Positions 10,095-20,590 of a stretch of DNA of 64,000 bases are shown piece after piece (within the stretch, counting starts at the first letter, position 1; every line of letters begins with the position of its first letter). The stretch is from Tardiphaga sp. vice304 (GTDB lineage Bacteria > Pseudomonadota > Alphaproteobacteria > Rhizobiales > Xanthobacteraceae). The notes under the pieces are model-generated. The model was not told where the DNA came from and ran no database searches. It saw nothing but the letters and a program-made list of their open reading frames with translations. The position numbers and the translations under genes are program-made. Location of the stretch: NCBI RefSeq assembly GCF_007018905.1, contig NZ_CP041402.1:4886001-4950000 (forward strand). Reading direction: 5' to 3'.

Positions 10095-11587
10095 GCCTGG
10101 CTCGCCAGCAATCCTTTCACCGCGCGCGTCCAGCCCGCCAGTTTTCGCGTGCGAGTGGCTTCGCTCATGTTCGGGCGGAAACGATGCTCAAGCCGCCAGT
10201 TGTCGGCGAATTTCTGCGGCTCCGGATAGAGGCCGACATGCAGCCCGGCGAGATAGGCCGCGCCCAGCGCCGTGGTCTCGCTAATAGTCGGGCGATCGAC
10301 CGGCGCGTCCAGCAAGTCGGCGAGGCGCTGCATCGTCCAGTCCGACGCGCTCATGCCGCCATCGACGCGCAGCACGATATTGGCGGCGTCGGCCTCCGGC
10401 CAGTCGGCGCGCATCGCGGCCAGCAGGTCGATGGTCTGGTAGCACACGCTCTCCAGCGCGGCATGCGCCAGCTCGGCGGGGCCGGTGTTACGCGTCAGGC
10501 CAAACAGCGCGCCGCGCACGTCAGGGTTCCAGTACGGCGCACCGAGGCCAACAAAGGCCGGCACCAGATAGACCGACTGCGCATGGTCGGACTGCTCGGC
10601 GAGCGGACCGGTCTCGGCGGCGTTCCTGATGATGCCAAGCCCGTCGCGAAGCCATTGCACCGCGGAGCCGGCGACGAAGATCGACCCCTCCAGCGCGTAG
10701 GTCCGCACGCCCTTGAGCTGATAGGCAACCGTGGTGAGCAGCTTGTGCTGGGACGCCACCGCGGTGGTGCCGGTGTTGAGCAGCGCGAAGCAGCCGGTGC
10801 CGTAGGTCGATTTGATCATGCCGGGCGCAAAGCAGGCCTGGCCGATGGTCGCCGCCTGCTGGTCGCCGGCGATGCCGGCAACGGTGATGGCGCCGCCGAA
10901 CAATTCGGGATCGGTGCTGCCGAAATCGGCGGAAGAATCCTTCACCTCCGGCAGCATCGCCGCGGGAACCCGCAGCAGGCGCAACAGATCTTCGTCCCAC
11001 TGCCCGGTATGGATGTTGAACAGCAGCGTGCGCGAGGCATTAGTGGCGTCGGTGGCATGCACCCGGCCCGCGGTGAGGCGCCACAGCAGATAGCTGTCGA
11101 CGGTGCCGAACAAGAGCTCGCCGCGTTCGGCGCGAACGCGCGCGCCGGGCACGTGATCGAGGATCCAGGCGACCTTGGTGCCGGAAAAGTACGGATCGAT
11201 GATCAATCCTGTCTTCCCGGTGATCGCGGGCTCGTGGCCATCGGCCTTGAGTTGCGCGCACATCTCCGCCGTGCGGCGGTCCTGCCAGACGATGGCGCGG
11301 TGCACCGCTTGGCCGGTCGAGCGGTCCCATACCACCGTGGTCTCGCGCTGGTTGGTGATACCGATCGCAGCAATGTCGCGGGCGGTGATGCCGGCTTTGG
11401 CGATCGCTTCGCGGCAGGTCTGCAGCATCGACGACCAGATGTCGTCCGGCTCGTGCTCGACCCAGCCGGACGCCGGAAAATGCTGCGGAAACTCCTGCTG
11501 CGCGACGGCGGCGATCGAGAGGTCCTCGCGAAAGACCATCGCGCGGGACGAGGTGGTGCCTTGATCGATGGCGAGGATGAAGGGCAT
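10091..11587 (-). CDS. glpK: Glycerol kinase
   Basis: Phosphorylates glycerol with ATP to glycerol-3-phosphate. The 498-residue length is standard for FGGY-family kinases. Features are the phosphate loop DQGTTSSRA (residues 8-16), GITNQRET and WQDRRT in the sugar-binding half, YGTGCF, the [17 protein letters not shown] segment, and [11 protein letters not shown] in the ATPase half. It lies downstream of the pim operon on the same strand, separated by a repeat element at 11617-11775. No glpF or glpD is in the window. Its TAG stop is contributed by the neighbouring family A repeat. Confidence 0.95.
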   Translation of the reverse strand: MPFILAIDQGTTSSRAMVFREDLSIAAVAQQEFPQHFPASGWVEHEPDDIWSSMLQTCREAIAKAGITARDIAAIGITNQRETTVVWDRSTGQAVHRAIVWQDRRTAEMCAQLKADGHEPAITGKTGLIIDPYFSGTKVAWILDHVPGARVRAERGELLFGTVDSYLLWRLTAGRVHATDATNASRTLLFNIHTGQWDEDLLRLLRVPAAMLPEVKDSSADFGSTDPELFGGAITVAGIAGDQQAATIGQACFAPGMIKSTYGTGCFALLNTGTTAVASQHKLLTTVAYQLKGVRTYALEGSIFVAGSAVQWLRDGLGIIRNAAETGPLAEQSDHAQSVYLVPAFVGLGAPYWNPDVRGALFGLTRNTGPAELAHAALESVCYQTIDLLAAMRADWPEADAANIVLRVDGGMSASDWTMQRLADLLDAPVDRPTISETTALGAAYLAGLHVGLYPEPQKFADNWRLEHRFRPNMSEATRTRKLAGWTRAVKGLLASQA

Positions 11588-11616
11588 GGGGGTCTCCTCT
11601 CTGACAACTCGCGCAT

Positions 11617-11775
11617 CTTCCTTCTCCCCTTGTGGGAGAAGGTGGCACGGCCGCAGGCCGTGACGGATGAGGGGGCTTTGGCGACAGAGCGCGCGGCCCC
11701 CTCACCCGTCTTCGCTTCGCGAAGCCACCCTCTCCCACCTAGCGAAGCGAAGCTTCGCACGGGGAGAGGGAAGAA
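11617..11775. repeat. Family C intergenic repeat, copy 1
   Basis: Long inverted repeat opening with TTCCTTCTCCCCTTGTGGGA and closing with a CTCTCCC...GGGGAGAGGGA block. Related copies lie at 13909, 43615, 57963, 58856 and 60276. Confidence 0.75.
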
Positions 11776-11778
11776 AGA

Positions 11779-12549
11779 TTATGCCCCGGCCGTCGTGACG
11801 CCGCCGTCGATGACGATGGTCTGGCCGGTCATGAAGGTCGAGGAATCCGAGCCGAGATAGGCCACCGCGCCGGCAATCTCGTGCGGCTCGCCGATCCGGC
11901 GCAACGGCGTGGTGGCGGTGCGGCGCTTGAGACTTTCGGGGTCTTCCCACAACGCCTTCGCGAAATCGGTCTTCACAAGGCCCGGCGCGATGCAATTGAC
12001 GCGGACGCCCTTCGGGCCCCATTCGCCGGCGAGGCTGCGGCACAGCGAGAAATCCGCGGCTTTGGAGATGCCATAACCGCCGATCACCGTGGAGCCGCGC
12101 AACCCGCCGATCGATGAGATGATGATGACGGAGCCGCGGCCGCGCTCGGCCATCGCCGGGATCGCCTCCTTGCACAGCCAGATGTTGCTCTTGACGTTGG
12201 AGCCCATGATTTTGTCGAAAGCTTCGTCAGTGATGTCGAGCAGCGGGCCGTAATAGGGATTGACCGCAGCATTGCAGACCAGGATGTCGATCGGGCCGTA
12301 ATGCTTCACGGTCCCCGCGATCAGCGCCGCAACCTCGTCCTTGCGGGAAATGTTGCAGGGGATGACGTGCGCGTCGCCGCCATCCTTGCGGATACCTTCG
12401 GCGACTTCCTCGCAGGCGTCCTGCTTACGGCTGGACACCACCACTTTGGCGCCGAGCTTGGCCAGCAACTCGGCCGACGCGCGGCCGATGCCGCGGCTCG
12501 AGCCGGTGATGACGGCGACCTTGCCGGTGAGATCGAACGGGTTGTTCAT
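11779..12549 (-). CDS. Short-chain dehydrogenase/reductase
   Basis: A 256-residue classical SDR. The NAD(P) motif TGSSRGIG is at about 15-22, CNAAV follows as the structural NAG-like motif, and the catalytic set includes the serine in IISSIGG and the tyrosine and lysine in YGISK. It is the last gene of the pim-like operon on the minus strand, about 150 bases after pimD with a repeat element between. A role in oxidising a hydroxyacyl-CoA or alcohol intermediate of dicarboxylate breakdown is plausible but inferred. It is not a crotonase, so I do not call it pimE. Confidence 0.85.
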   Translation of the reverse strand: MNNPFDLTGKVAVITGSSRGIGRASAELLAKLGAKVVVSSRKQDACEEVAEGIRKDGGDAHVIPCNISRKDEVAALIAGTVKHYGPIDILVCNAAVNPYYGPLLDITDEAFDKIMGSNVKSNIWLCKEAIPAMAERGRGSVIIISSIGGLRGSTVIGGYGISKAADFSLCRSLAGEWGPKGVRVNCIAPGLVKTDFAKALWEDPESLKRRTATTPLRRIGEPHEIAGAVAYLGSDSSTFMTGQTIVIDGGVTTAGA

Positions 12550-12589
12550 GGAGAGCTCCCTGTTGTTGTTTTTGTTTGCACTTCGCTCT

Positions 12590-12686
12590 CCCCGTCATTG
12601 CGATGAGCCGTTGCGACGAAGCAATCCAGACTGCGCGTGTGGCTCTCTGGATTGCCGCGTCGCTTCGCTCCTCGCAATGACGGGGA
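12590..12686. repeat. Family D repeat, copy 1
   Basis: Inverted repeat with ends CGTCATTGCGA and TCGCAATGACG and an inner GCAATCCAG/CTGGATTGC pair. A second copy is at 48672-48762. Confidence 0.75.
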
Positions 12687-12698
12687 GAGGCCGGTGTT

Positions 12699-13844
12699 CT
12701 AGCCGTTCAAGCCGCCCGCGTCTGTCACGCAACGCAGATGATAGTCGGTATCGCCAAAGGTGCTTTCGATCATGGTCAGCCGCTTGAAGTAGTGGCCGAT
12801 CTTGTACTCCATGGTCATGCCGACGCCGCCATGCAGCTGGATCGCCTGCTCGCCGACGAATTTCAGCGACTTGCCGATCTGCACTTTTGCCGCCGAGACC
12901 GCCTTGGCGCGTTCCGCGGCGTCCTCGAAGTCGCTGGCCATGGTGGCGAACATCGCCATCGAGCGCGCCTGCTCGACCGCGACGAACATGTCGGCGGCAC
13001 GATGCTGCAGCACCTGGAACGTGCCGATCGCGACGCCGAACTGGGTACGGGTCTTGAGATATTCGACGGTGGTCTTCAGCGACTCGTCCATCTCGCCGAC
13101 CGCCTCGGCGCACAATGCGATGCGGGCGTCATCCACCACGGTCTCGATCAGCGGCAGCGCGTTCGCGGGATCTCCGATCGCCGCGTCTGCGCCGACCTGC
13201 ACCGCAGTAAAGGTGATGTCGGCGGCATGCAGGCCGTCCTGCGTCGGATAGCCCTTGATGCTGACGCCGGGGGCATTCGCCGGCACCAGGAACAGGCCTA
13301 TGCCGCTGCGGTCACGCTGGCCGCCATTGGTGCGCGCCGAGACGATCAGCGTGTCGGCGTTCTCGCCGTTCAGCACGACGAACTTCTCGCCGTCGATCAA
13401 CCAGCCGTCGCCGTTCTTCTTCGCGGAGGTGGAGACGTCGCCGAGATCGTAGCGCGAGTTCTTCTCGAGCTGCGCAAAAGCCAGCGTCTTCGAGCCGTCG
13501 ATGATCGCGGGGATGTAGGCTTCCTTCTGCGCGGCAGATCCGCCGCGACGCAAAAAGCCGCCGCCGATGATTACCGTGGGCAGATAGGGCTCGACGACCA
13601 ATGCGCGGCCGAGCGATTCCATCACGATCATGGTCTCGACGGCGCCGGCGCCGAAGCCTCCCTCTTCTTCCGTGAACGGCAGGCCGAGCAGGCCCTGCTC
13701 GGCGAGCTTGCCCCAGACGTTCTTGCTCCAGCCGCCCTTCTCGCCGCGATACTTCTTGCGGTGATCGAAGTCGTACGAGGTCTTCAGGAGACCGTCGACG
13801 CTATCCTTGAGAAGCCGCTGCTCCTCCGACAAATCAAAATCCAT
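12699..13844 (-). CDS. pimD: Acyl-CoA dehydrogenase, small subunit of pimeloyl-CoA dehydrogenase (PimD-like)
   Basis: FAD enzyme introducing the 2,3 double bond into dicarboxyl- or fatty acyl-CoA, probably with PimC. The ATG at 13844 is chosen because AGGA lies nine bases upstream, giving 381 residues. Visible features are MDFDLSEEQRLLKDSV at the N-terminus, FTEEEGGFGAGAVE, and the C-terminal AIQLHGGVGMTMEYKIGHYFKR that contacts FAD. The family sometimes lacks an obvious catalytic glutamate in one subunit of such pairs; I did not place it with certainty. Gene order F-A-B-C-D matches the R. palustris pim operon as I recall it. Confidence 0.8.
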   Translation of the reverse strand: MDFDLSEEQRLLKDSVDGLLKTSYDFDHRKKYRGEKGGWSKNVWGKLAEQGLLGLPFTEEEGGFGAGAVETMIVMESLGRALVVEPYLPTVIIGGGFLRRGGSAAQKEAYIPAIIDGSKTLAFAQLEKNSRYDLGDVSTSAKKNGDGWLIDGEKFVVLNGENADTLIVSARTNGGQRDRSGIGLFLVPANAPGVSIKGYPTQDGLHAADITFTAVQVGADAAIGDPANALPLIETVVDDARIALCAEAVGEMDESLKTTVEYLKTRTQFGVAIGTFQVLQHRAADMFVAVEQARSMAMFATMASDFEDAAERAKAVSAAKVQIGKSLKFVGEQAIQLHGGVGMTMEYKIGHYFKRLTMIESTFGDTDYHLRCVTDAGGLNG

Positions 13845-13908
13845 GTTTCCGTTTCCTGTTTCGCGCGATCCGGTCGCTGCGTCGATTTTTTGCAATGGCA
13901 GTGATGGT

Positions 13909-14045
13909 CACCTCTCCCCAGCGGGGAGAGGTCGGAGTCTCGCGCCAGCGAGGCTTCGGGTGAGGGGGAGCCCATGTTTTACTCGCAGCCGCCCCCTCAC
14001 CCGGCGCTGCGCGCCGACCTCTCCCCGCTGGGGAGAGGTGAAAGA
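13909..14045. repeat. Family C intergenic repeat, copy 2
   Basis: CACCTCTCCCCAGCGGGGAG at the left pairs with CTCCCCGCTGGGGAGAGGTG at the right, with further imperfect pairing inside. It separates pimC from pimD. Confidence 0.75.
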
Positions 14046-14052
14046 AGTGCGC

Positions 14053-15243
14053 TTACAGCCCCAGCACGGCCTTGGTGATGATGTTGCGCTGGATCTCGTT
14101 GGAGCCGCCGTAGATCGAGACCTTGCGGTTGTTGAAATAGCTCGGCGCGATCTGCGCGGTCCATTCCATCGCCTCGTTGCTGCCGTCGTCGCCATGCTCG
14201 TCATAGGGGGCCGCGAACGGGCCGATGACTTCCATCAGCAACTCGGTCGTCGCCTGCTGGATTTCCGAGCCCTTGATCTTCAGCACCGAGGACGCCGGGT
14301 TGGGCTTGCCCTTGCCGTGCTTGCCTTCATCCGCGACGACGCGGAGCTGCGTCAGTTCGAGCGCCTTCAGCTCGATCTCGATCATCGCCAGCTTCTCGCG
14401 GAACTTCTGATCGTCTGCGACCGGCTTGCCGTTCGACTCCACCTGCGACGCCAGCTCCTTGATGCGACGGATGCGCTCCTTGGACACGCCGACGCGGGCG
14501 ATACCGGTGCGCTCGTTGCCGAGCAGGAATTTGGCGTAGTCCCAGCCCTTGTTCTCTTCGCCGACGAGGTTCTCATAGGGCACCTCGACGTCATCGAAGA
14601 ATACTTCGTTGACTTCGCGGCCGCCATCGATGGTGACGATCGGGCGCACGGTGATGCCCGGCGTCTTCATGTCGACCAGGATGAAGGAGATGCCGGACTG
14701 CTTCTTGGCGGTGGGATCGGTGCGGCAGAGACAGAAGATCCAGTCGGCGTATTGCGCCAGCGTGGTCCAGGTCTTCTGGCCGTTGATGATCCACTTGTCA
14801 CCCTTGCGCTCGGCCTTGGTCTTCAAGGACGCGAGGTCGGAGCCGGAGCCGGGCTCGGAGAAGCCCTGGCACCAGAAATCCTCGACCGAGGCGATGCGCG
14901 GCAAAAAGCGCTTCTTCTGCGCCTCGCTGCCGAAGGTGTAGATCACCGGGCCGACCATGCTGACGCCGAAGGCGAGCGGCGCCGGGGCCGGCACCATCTG
15001 CAGCTCTTCGTTGAAGATGTAGTGCTGCACCGAGCTCCAGCCGGTGCCGCCATATTCCTCCGGCCAGTGCGTCACGCCCCAGCCCTTGTCGTTGAGGATG
15101 CGCCACCAGGCGACCATCTCGTCCTTGCCGAGATGGCGGCCCTCGGCCATTTTCTGCCGGGTCGCCGGCGGTACGTGATCCTTGAAAAACGCGCGCACTT
15201 CGTCGCGAAACGCGACTTCTTCCTTGCTGAAGTTGAGATCCAT
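14053..15243 (-). CDS. pimC: Acyl-CoA dehydrogenase, large subunit of pimeloyl-CoA dehydrogenase (PimC-like)
   Basis: A 396-residue flavoprotein of the acyl-CoA dehydrogenase family. Characteristic parts are WPEEYGGTGWS (about 60-70), FCQGFSEPGSGSD-like segment reading WCQGFSEPGSGSDLASL (about 124-140), the TTLAQYADW substrate-side loop, and the C-terminal YGGSNEIQRNII FAD motif. In R. palustris the pimC and pimD products are thought to act together on pimeloyl-CoA. The partner pimD lies about 210 bases downstream, separated by a family C repeat. Confidence 0.83.
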   Translation of the reverse strand: MDLNFSKEEVAFRDEVRAFFKDHVPPATRQKMAEGRHLGKDEMVAWWRILNDKGWGVTHWPEEYGGTGWSSVQHYIFNEELQMVPAPAPLAFGVSMVGPVIYTFGSEAQKKRFLPRIASVEDFWCQGFSEPGSGSDLASLKTKAERKGDKWIINGQKTWTTLAQYADWIFCLCRTDPTAKKQSGISFILVDMKTPGITVRPIVTIDGGREVNEVFFDDVEVPYENLVGEENKGWDYAKFLLGNERTGIARVGVSKERIRRIKELASQVESNGKPVADDQKFREKLAMIEIELKALELTQLRVVADEGKHGKGKPNPASSVLKIKGSEIQQATTELLMEVIGPFAAPYDEHGDDGSNEAMEWTAQIAPSYFNNRKVSIYGGSNEIQRNIITKAVLGL

Positions 15244-15275
15244 CGGATCCTCCTGTGAAAATTAAACGATAATGT

Positions 15276-15403
15276 TGTCGTTCCGGGATGCGACAGACGG
15301 CGAAGCCGGCTGGCGGAGGCCCGGAACCTCGAGATGTTCATCGTCCCATCTCGGGATTCCGGGTTCGCGCGCGGCTCGCGCCGCGTGCGCCCCGGAATGA
15401 CAG
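15276..15403. repeat. Family B repeat, copy 1
   Basis: Opens TGTCGTTCCGGG and closes CCCCGGAATGACAG, with GGAACCTCGAGATGTTCATC inside. It lies between pimB and pimC. Confidence 0.75.
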
Positions 15404-16591
15404 TTAGTGGATGATCTCGAACAGGCCGGCAGAGCCCATGCCGCCGCCGACGCACATGGTGACGACCGCGTATTTCGCCTTGCGGCGGCGGCCTTCGATT
15501 AGCGCGTGGCCGGTCAGGCGGGCGCCCGACATGCCATAGGGATGGCCGACCGAGATCGCGCCGCCATTGACGTTGAGCTTCTCCGGATCGATGCCGAGCT
15601 TGTCGCGGCAATACAGCACCTGCACCGCGAAAGCTTCATTCAACTCCCAGAGGTCGATGTCCTCGACCTTGAGGCCATGACGCTTCAACAGCCGCGGCAC
15701 GGCGTAGATCGGGCCGATGCCCATCTCGTCCGGCTCGCAGCCGGCCGAGACGAAGCCGCGGAAGATGCCGAGCGGGGTGAGACCCTTCGCAGCCGCAGTC
15801 TTGTCGCTCATGATCACGGTGGCGGAAGCGCCATCGGACAGCTGCGAGGCGTTGCCGGCGGTGATGGTGTAGCCGTCGCCGCGCACGGCCTTCAGGCCGG
15901 CGAGGCCTTCGGCGGTGGTCTCGGGGCGCGGGCCTTCGTCCTTGTGGATCGTGATGTCCTTGAACGTGACTTCACCGGTCGCCTTGTCGGCGACGCCCAT
16001 CTTCGTCGTGATGGCGGCGATCTCGTCGTTGAACTTGCCGCCCTGCTGAGCCGCCGCGGTACGGCGCTGGCTCTCCAGCGAGTACTCGTCCTGGCGCTCG
16101 CGCGAGATGTTGTAGCGCTTCGCCACGTTCTCGGCGGTGTCGAGCATCGGCATGTAGACGTCCGACTTGATCTTCATCAGTTCGGGATCGACGGTGTGGA
16201 ACTTGTTGGCGTGGTCGTTCTGCACCAGCGAGATCGACTCGCCGCCGCCGCCGACCGCGATCTCGACACCGTCGAAGATCACCGAGCGTGCCGCCAGCGC
16301 GATCGCCTGCAGGCCCGAAGCGCACTGCCGGTCGATGGTGGTGCCGCCGACGCTGATGGGCAGGCCAGCGCGGAGCAGCGCCTTGCGGGCGATGTTGCCG
16401 CCGGTCGAGCCCTGCTGCAACGCAGCGCCCATCACCACGTCCTCGATCTCGCGGGGATCCAGCCCGGCGCGCTTGACGGCGTGCTCGATGGCGTGGCCGA
16501 GCAAGGTCGCGCCTTCGGTGGCGTTGAGGCCGCCGCGATAGGCCTTGCCGATCGGGGTGCGGGCGGTGGAAACGATTACGGCTTCAGTCAT
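15404..16591 (-). CDS. pimB: Acetyl-CoA acyltransferase (beta-ketothiolase, PimB-like)
   Basis: Cleaves 3-ketoacyl-CoA with CoA in the last beta-oxidation step. The 395-residue chain has the acyl-accepting cysteine C90 in [10 protein letters not shown], the GHPYGMSGA histidine motif near residue 350, and the second catalytic cysteine in MCVGGGMG near the C-terminus. The start overlaps the pimA stop by four bases (ATGA), which suggests translational coupling. Confidence 0.9.
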   Translation of the reverse strand: MTEAVIVSTARTPIGKAYRGGLNATEGATLLGHAIEHAVKRAGLDPREIEDVVMGAALQQGSTGGNIARKALLRAGLPISVGGTTIDRQCASGLQAIALAARSVIFDGVEIAVGGGGESISLVQNDHANKFHTVDPELMKIKSDVYMPMLDTAENVAKRYNISRERQDEYSLESQRRTAAAQQGGKFNDEIAAITTKMGVADKATGEVTFKDITIHKDEGPRPETTAEGLAGLKAVRGDGYTITAGNASQLSDGASATVIMSDKTAAAKGLTPLGIFRGFVSAGCEPDEMGIGPIYAVPRLLKRHGLKVEDIDLWELNEAFAVQVLYCRDKLGIDPEKLNVNGGAISVGHPYGMSGARLTGHALIEGRRRKAKYAVVTMCVGGGMGSAGLFEIIH

Positions 16592-18273
16592 GGGCGGCCT
16601 CCGGTGGCGGTTTGTCGTTGATCGAGTGTTGGCGATGGATGCAGCGCGCGCAAGGCATGGCGCGAGAGTTTTCCGACGGCGGTGCGCGGCAAATCGTCGA
16701 CGAAATCGACCGCGACCGGCAATTCGTGCTTGCCGAGCTTGCCGGACAGGAAATCCCGGAGGTCGTCGAGGCTGAACGGTTCGGCACCGTGCCGCAGCTT
16801 GATGAAGGCTTTCGCGCCCTCGCCGCGATACTGGTCGGGCACACCGATCACGATGACCTCGTGCACCGCCGGGTGCTCATAGATCGCCTGCTCGATCATC
16901 TGCGGATAGACGTTGAAGCCGCCCGAGATGATCATGTCCTTCTTGCGATCGACGATATAAAAATAGCCGTCATCGTCCATGTAGCCGATGTCGCCGGTGA
17001 GAAAGTGCTCGCCGACGAACGAGTCAGCGGATTCCTGCGCCCGGTTCCAGTAGCCTTTGGTGACGTTCGGGCCCTTGATCCGGATCTCGCCGCTCTGGCC
17101 GGTCGGCAGCACCCGCGACGGATCGTCCAGCGAGACGATATCGAGCTCGACGCCCGGCATCATCAGCCCGATCGAGCCCGGCTTATCGGGACCAACGGCG
17201 GGATGCGCGGTGCCCGGCGAACAGGTCTCGGTCATGCCCCAGCCGCTCTTCAGCTTGAGCCCGGTCTTGGCCTCGAACAATCGCGCGACCTCGACCGGCA
17301 GCGGTGCGCCGCCCGATCCGGCCGATACCAGCGACGACAGGTCACGCGTTTCCAGCGACGGATCGGCGGCGATCGCGATCCACATCGTCGGCACGCCGGG
17401 AAATACCGTGGCGCGGTTCTTCTCGATGTCGCCGAGCACGCGGCCGGTGTCGAAGCGCTGGTGCAGCGAGATGGTGTCGCCGACATGGATCCGCTGCAGC
17501 AGGATCACGGTCAGCGCGTAGATATGGAACAGCGGCAACACACAGATCACGCGCTCGATCGTGTTGCGCTCGGCACGCGCTGCTTCGCCCCAGATGGTGT
17601 AGATCGACACCGCTGAGGTGAGATTGCCGTGGCTCAGCATGGCGCCCTTCGGCAGCCCCGTGGTGCCGCCGGTATATTGCAGCAAGGCCACATCATCCGG
17701 CGAAATCGCCGGCCATTGCGACGGCGGCGCAGCGCCTTCGGTGAAGCGCTTGAAGGTCATGATGCGGGCATCATCCGGCAGCGGTATCTGCGGATTGCCG
17801 ACGTCGCCCCAGTCATCGTCCTCGCAGACGATCAGGAGGTCGAGCAGGCCGTTGTCGAGAAATTTGAGCGCCATCGGCAGCAGCGAGGACAGGTTGCTGG
17901 TGACCAGCACGCGAGCGCCGGAGTCACTGAGCTTGTGCGACAGCGCGCGTTCCCCGTCGAGCGGGCTGAGATGCACGAGGCGCGCGCCGGCCTTCAGCCC
18001 GCCGAAGAAGTGGACGGGGTGATCCGGCGTATTGCCGAGGAACAGACCGATCGACGTGTCGCGACCGAAGCCGGCACGAAGGAATGCCGCGGCAGCGGTT
18101 GCGGCCTTCTCGTCGAGTTCGTTGAAACTGAGCGATCGGTCGCGGAATTCGATTGCGGGACGGTCGCCGAAATCGGCTGCCGCTTTCGACAGCAGATCGG
18201 GCAGCGTGCCACGCGCGATCGGCGCATCCCAGCGCACGTCGTCGGGATAGAATTTTTCGCCGGGATAGGTCAT
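16588..18273 (-). CDS. pimA: Acyl-CoA ligase (PimA-like, dicarboxylate or fatty acid)
   Basis: AMP-forming ligase of the ANL superfamily that activates the carboxylic acid. From the ATG at 18273 it has 561 residues. The P-loop is [12 protein letters not shown] (about 200-211), followed by GWGMTET (A5-type motif), [21 protein letters not shown] (written in two parts: [12 protein letters not shown] and FYIVDRKKD), and the C-terminal [10 protein letters not shown] lysine motif required for adenylation. Lies between pimF and pimB. The R. palustris homologue is reported to accept straight-chain dicarboxylic and fatty acids; the substrate here is inferred. Confidence 0.87.
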   Translation of the reverse strand: MTYPGEKFYPDDVRWDAPIARGTLPDLLSKAAADFGDRPAIEFRDRSLSFNELDEKAATAAAAFLRAGFGRDTSIGLFLGNTPDHPVHFFGGLKAGARLVHLSPLDGERALSHKLSDSGARVLVTSNLSSLLPMALKFLDNGLLDLLIVCEDDDWGDVGNPQIPLPDDARIMTFKRFTEGAAPPSQWPAISPDDVALLQYTGGTTGLPKGAMLSHGNLTSAVSIYTIWGEAARAERNTIERVICVLPLFHIYALTVILLQRIHVGDTISLHQRFDTGRVLGDIEKNRATVFPGVPTMWIAIAADPSLETRDLSSLVSAGSGGAPLPVEVARLFEAKTGLKLKSGWGMTETCSPGTAHPAVGPDKPGSIGLMMPGVELDIVSLDDPSRVLPTGQSGEIRIKGPNVTKGYWNRAQESADSFVGEHFLTGDIGYMDDDGYFYIVDRKKDMIISGGFNVYPQMIEQAIYEHPAVHEVIVIGVPDQYRGEGAKAFIKLRHGAEPFSLDDLRDFLSGKLGKHELPVAVDFVDDLPRTAVGKLSRHALRALHPSPTLDQRQTATGGRP

Positions 18274-18304
18274 CGAAATGCCTGCTGTTCGGCCTTTCCG
18301 CGGG

Positions 18305-18420
18305 TAGTCCCCGCGAAAGCGGGGACCCATAACCACGGCAGAGGAAGAGAAGCACGAATAGTTCCACAGCATTCCATCGATAAGACAGAGGCTATGGGTC
18401 CCCGCTTTCGCGGGGACGAC
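18305..18420. repeat. Family E repeat (GTCCCCGC hairpin pair)
   Basis: GTCCCCGCGAAAGCGGGGAC at 18307-18326 and the related GTCCCCGCTTTCGCGGGGAC at 18398-18417 flank about 70 bases and can pair locally or with each other. It lies between pimF and pimA. Confidence 0.75.
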
Positions 18421-18464
18421 GTGCTGAGAGGACCGCGCAATGACGCAATCGTCTCCATCAAGGC

Positions 18465-20549
18465 TCAGCCCTTCGCCAATGATGCGAACGTCTTGCCTTC
18501 GTCGGCGAGACGCTTGAGCAGCGCCGATGGCTCCAGCGACGGATCGTTGGTCTGCTTGGCGTAGAACGACAGCCGCTCGGCGATGTGCTTGAGGCCAACG
18601 CTGTCGGCATAGAACATCGGGCCGCCGCGGTAGATCGGCCAGCCGTAGCCGTACAGCCAGATCACGTCGATGTCGGAGGGCCGCGAGGCGACCTTCTCTT
18701 CCAGGATGCGGGCGCCTTCATTGATCATCGGATACATCATGCGCTCGAGGATCTCCTCGTCGCTGACGATGCGGCGGGTGAGACCGAGGCTCTTGCAGGT
18801 GTCGTCGATCAGCTTCTCGACTTCCGGATCCGGAACCGGCGCACGCGAGCCGGCCTCGTATTTGTAGTATCCCTTGCCGGCCTTCTGGCCGAAGCGGCCA
18901 GCCTCGCACAAAGCGTCTGCGATCGGCGAGGTGATGCCGCGGTCCTTGCGCGAGCGCCAGCCGATATCGAGACCGGCGAGATCGCCCATCGCGAACGGAC
19001 CCATCGGCATGCCGAACTTGGTGACGACGGCATCGACCTGCTGCGGCAGAGCGCCCTCGAACAAAAGCTTCTCGGACTGTTTGGAGCGGGCCGCCAGCAT
19101 GCGGTTGCCGACGAAACCATCGGCGACGCCGACCACGGCCGGCACCTTGGCGATCTTGCGGGCAACCGCCACGGCGGTCAGAAGCGCGTCCGGCGCGGTC
19201 TTGTCGGCGCGGACGATCTCGCAGAGCTTCATCACGTTGGCCGGCGAGAAGAAGTGCATGCCGAGCACGTCCTGCGGACGCTTGGTCACCTGCGCGATCT
19301 CGTCGATGTTGAGATAGGAGGTGTTGCTGGCCAGCACGGCACCCGGCTTGGCGTAGGCGTCGAGCGCGGTGAACACTTCCTTCTTGATCGCCATGGTTTC
19401 GAACACCGCCTCGATGATGAGGTCGGCGTCCTTGACGTTCTCAAGGCCGACCACGCCATTGATCAGGCCCATGCGTTTGGCCGGGGCGTCGGCGGGAATG
19501 CCGCCGCGCGCAGCGGTGGCTTCATAGTTCTTCTGCATGATGCCCATGCCGCGCTTCAACTGCTCTTCGCCGGTCTCGATCAGCGTGACCGGAATGCCGG
19601 CATTGGCAAACGACATCGCAATGCCGCCGCCCATCGTGCCGGCGCCGATGATGGCGACGCGCTCGACCGGACGCGGCTTGACGCCTTCCGGAATGTTCTG
19701 GACCTTGGCGGCTTCGCGCTCGGAGAAAAATGCGTAGCGCTGCGCCTTCGACTGGTCGTCCGCGACCAGCTTGAGGAACATCTCGCGCTCCTTCTTCAGC
19801 GCCTCGTCGAACGGCAGATCCAGCGTCCAGCTCACCGCTTCGGCGCAGGCCAAAGGCGCGTTCATGCCGCGGTTCTTCTTGTTGGCTGCCGCCGCCGCGT
19901 TGGTGAAGATCGAGCGATCGGCTTTAGCCGCGGCGAGCTTTGAATCGTCGTTACGCAGCACGCGCAGCGGACGCTTCTCGGCAATCACTTTTCGCGCGAA
20001 GGCTTCGGCACCCGAGGCCGGGCCTTCGACGATCTCTTCGATCAGGCCATTCTTCAATGCTTCAGCGGCACCAATCGGCTCGCCGGTCACGATCATCTTG
20101 ACGCCGAGTTCCGGACCGACCGCGCGCGGCAGGCGCTGCGTGCCGCCGGCGCCGGGCAACAGACCCAGCTTGACTTCCGGCAAGCCGAGTTTGGCTTCCT
20201 TGGTGGCGACACGGAAGTGACAACCGAGCGTGATCTCGAGACCGCCGCCCAGTGCCGTGCCGTGGATCGCGGCGATCACGGGTTTTCCACAATTCTCGAT
20301 TTCCGCAATCACGTCGTTGAGCATCGGCGACTGCGGCGGCTTGCCGAATTCGGTGATATCGGCACCCGCGATGAAGGTGCGGCCGGCGCAAGTCAGCACG
20401 ATCGCCTGCACTTCCGGATCGGCCGCCGCCGCTTTGATCGATTCAAAAATTCCGCGGCGAACCGCCGCACTGAGGGCGTTCACCGGCGGCGAGTCGACCG
20501 TGACGATCGCAACCACATCATGACGTTCGAGCTTGACGACATCGTTCAC
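18465..20549 (-). CDS. pimF: Bifunctional enoyl-CoA hydratase/3-hydroxyacyl-CoA dehydrogenase (PimF-like)
   Basis: A 694-residue fusion performing hydration and NAD-dependent oxidation in beta-oxidation. The crotonase part (1-190) has TFIAGADI, GTALGGGLEI and LPEVKLGLLPGAGGTQRLPR with both catalytic glutamates. The dehydrogenase part starts at about 295 with IGAGTMGGGIA, then SNTSYLNIDEIA, MHFFSPANVMKL and two C-terminal helical domains. The start is a GTG at 20549, six bases after AAGGAG; upstream in-frame ATG starts lack this site. First gene of the pim operon, with an IclR gene divergent across an operator-like palindrome. Confidence 0.9.
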   Translation of the reverse strand: MNDVVKLERHDVVAIVTVDSPPVNALSAAVRRGIFESIKAAAADPEVQAIVLTCAGRTFIAGADITEFGKPPQSPMLNDVIAEIENCGKPVIAAIHGTALGGGLEITLGCHFRVATKEAKLGLPEVKLGLLPGAGGTQRLPRAVGPELGVKMIVTGEPIGAAEALKNGLIEEIVEGPASGAEAFARKVIAEKRPLRVLRNDDSKLAAAKADRSIFTNAAAAANKKNRGMNAPLACAEAVSWTLDLPFDEALKKEREMFLKLVADDQSKAQRYAFFSEREAAKVQNIPEGVKPRPVERVAIIGAGTMGGGIAMSFANAGIPVTLIETGEEQLKRGMGIMQKNYEATAARGGIPADAPAKRMGLINGVVGLENVKDADLIIEAVFETMAIKKEVFTALDAYAKPGAVLASNTSYLNIDEIAQVTKRPQDVLGMHFFSPANVMKLCEIVRADKTAPDALLTAVAVARKIAKVPAVVGVADGFVGNRMLAARSKQSEKLLFEGALPQQVDAVVTKFGMPMGPFAMGDLAGLDIGWRSRKDRGITSPIADALCEAGRFGQKAGKGYYKYEAGSRAPVPDPEVEKLIDDTCKSLGLTRRIVSDEEILERMMYPMINEGARILEEKVASRPSDIDVIWLYGYGWPIYRGGPMFYADSVGLKHIAERLSFYAKQTNDPSLEPSALLKRLADEGKTFASLAKG

Positions 20550-20590
20550 GGCGTTCTCCTTGGACAGCGTTCTTGGCGGTTTCGCACTGC

